Notes under the pieces: model-generated | The model's database searches: none | The model's input: only the letters and a program-made list of their open reading frames with translations | What the model was told of the DNA's origin: nothing | DNA from: Xanthobacteraceae bacterium | Lineage (GTDB): Bacteria; Pseudomonadota; Alphaproteobacteria; Rhizobiales; Xanthobacteraceae | Reading direction: 5' to 3' | DNA length: 5,162 nucleotides | NCBI GenBank assembly: GCA_030044035.1 | Contig: JASHWN010000250.1 | Coordinates: forward strand, 1-5,162 | In this document: positions 4,543 to 5,162 of the stretch, in pieces | Layout: the number at the start of each line of letters is the position of its first letter | How positions within the stretch are numbered: the first letter of the stretch is position 1 | Translations under genes and position numbers: made by a program

Positions 4543-5162
4543 CGCGGCCGCGACGGATTTCTCGTCGAGCAGCGCGGTTGATATCGCGGGCGCCGTGGCG
4601 AGCGGTCAAACAAGCGCGCTGCAAGTAATCGAAGCGACGCTCGGCCGCATCCGCGGCCGCGACCATTTGCTCAACTCATTCACCGCGATCACCGCGGAGC
4701 GCGCGCTGTCGCGTGCGCAAGCGCTCGATGCGGTGCGCGCAGGAGGCCGACCGATCGGCCCGCTTGCCGGCGTTCCGTTCGCGGTCAAGAATTTGTTCGA
4801 TGTCGAAGGCCTGCCGACGCTGGCGGGATCGAAGATCAATCGCGATGCGCCGCCGGCAAAACGCGACGCCGCCCTGATCGAGCGGCTCGAAGGCGCCGGC
4901 GCCGTGCTGATCGGCGCGCTCAACATGGGCGAGTACGCCTACGATTTCACCGGCGAGAACATTCACGACGGCGCCTGCCGCAATCCGCACGACCTTGCGC
5001 GCATGAGCGGCGGCTCGTCGAGCGGCTCGGCCGCTGCGGTCGCCGGCGGCCTCGTTCCGCTCGCGCTCGGCTCCGACACCAACGGCTCGATCCGCGTGCC
5101 GGCGTCGCTGTGCGGTCTGTTCGGGCTGAAGTCGACCTATGGGCGGCTGTCGCGCGCGCGCA
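4535..5162 (+). CDS. atzE: AtzE-like amidase (amidase signature family), 3' end outside window
   Basis: The first 209 residues of an amidase-signature enzyme that runs off the right edge; the family has about 450-470 residues. The Lys-cisSer-Ser triad is visible: Lys85 in PFAVKNLFD, Ser161 in the glycine/serine loop MSGGSSSGSAAAVAGG, and nucleophile Ser185 in GSDTNGSIRVPASLCG. The 24-residue Ser-Ser spacing is standard. Asparagine replaces the commoner glycine before GS (TNGS rather than TGGS), which I associate with the AtzE / 1-carboxybiuret hydrolase branch. AtzE hydrolyses 1-carboxybiuret in cyanuric acid breakdown, and HpxY-type relatives act in purine ureide breakdown. The ATG at 4535 lies inside the end of the AtzG-like gene (8-base overlap, different frame), pointing to translational coupling; the site has no strong ribosome binding sequence of its own. 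Gat-type transamidosome subunit A is less likely given the partner and the missing GatB. The substrate is not fixed by what is visible. Confidence 0.88.
   Translation, partial: MLDAAATDFSSSSAVDIAGAVASGQTSALQVIEATLGRIRGRDHLLNSFTAITAERALSRAQALDAVRAGGRPIGPLAGVPFAVKNLFDVEGLPTLAGSKINRDAPPAKRDAALIERLEGAGAVLIGALNMGEYAYDFTGENIHDGACRNPHDLARMSGGSSSGSAAAVAGGLVPLALGSDTNGSIRVPASLCGLFGLKSTYGRLSRAR

Overview
The window reads as chromosome of a high-GC alphaproteobacterium. I infer Hyphomicrobiales, Bradyrhizobium-like, from GC-rich third codon positions, TTGACG-type promoter sequence and gene content. No tRNA, rRNA, CRISPR array, insertion sequence or phage gene is visible.

Left part (1-1151): the C-terminal half of a short-chain dehydrogenase/reductase enters from outside the window on the + strand. 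It converges, with an 8-base gap, on a complete TauE/SafE-family membrane permease gene on the - strand. A perfect 6-bp stem with a 3-base loop sits on the SDR stop codon at this junction.

Middle (1152-1763), about 600 bases without an intact conserved gene: upstream of the TauE/SafE gene, on the same strand, lies a 53-codon frame. Its first half looks like the N-terminus of CysD (sulfate adenylyltransferase subunit 2). Its second half looks like the C-terminal active-site tail of CysH (APS/PAPS reductase, ECGLH motif). I read this as the scar of a deletion that removed nearly all of a sulfate-assimilation locus, leaving a plausible promoter/operator and the sulfur-anion exporter downstream. 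A weak 48-codon + strand frame follows at 1541-1687.

Right part (1764-5162): a divergent catabolic locus. Leftward: an isochorismatase-fold cysteine hydrolase of the biuret/triuret-hydrolase type, then, 15 bases later, an NCS2-family (purine/pyrimidine-type) permease. Rightward: a 62-residue AtzG-like (DUF4089) small subunit whose end overlaps by 8 bases the start of an AtzE-like amidase, which runs off the window. Together they suggest uptake of a nitrogen-rich ureide-like compound and its stepwise deamidation in the cytoplasm. The true substrate (biuret or carboxybiuret, a purine-derived ureide, or something else) cannot be fixed from sequence alone.
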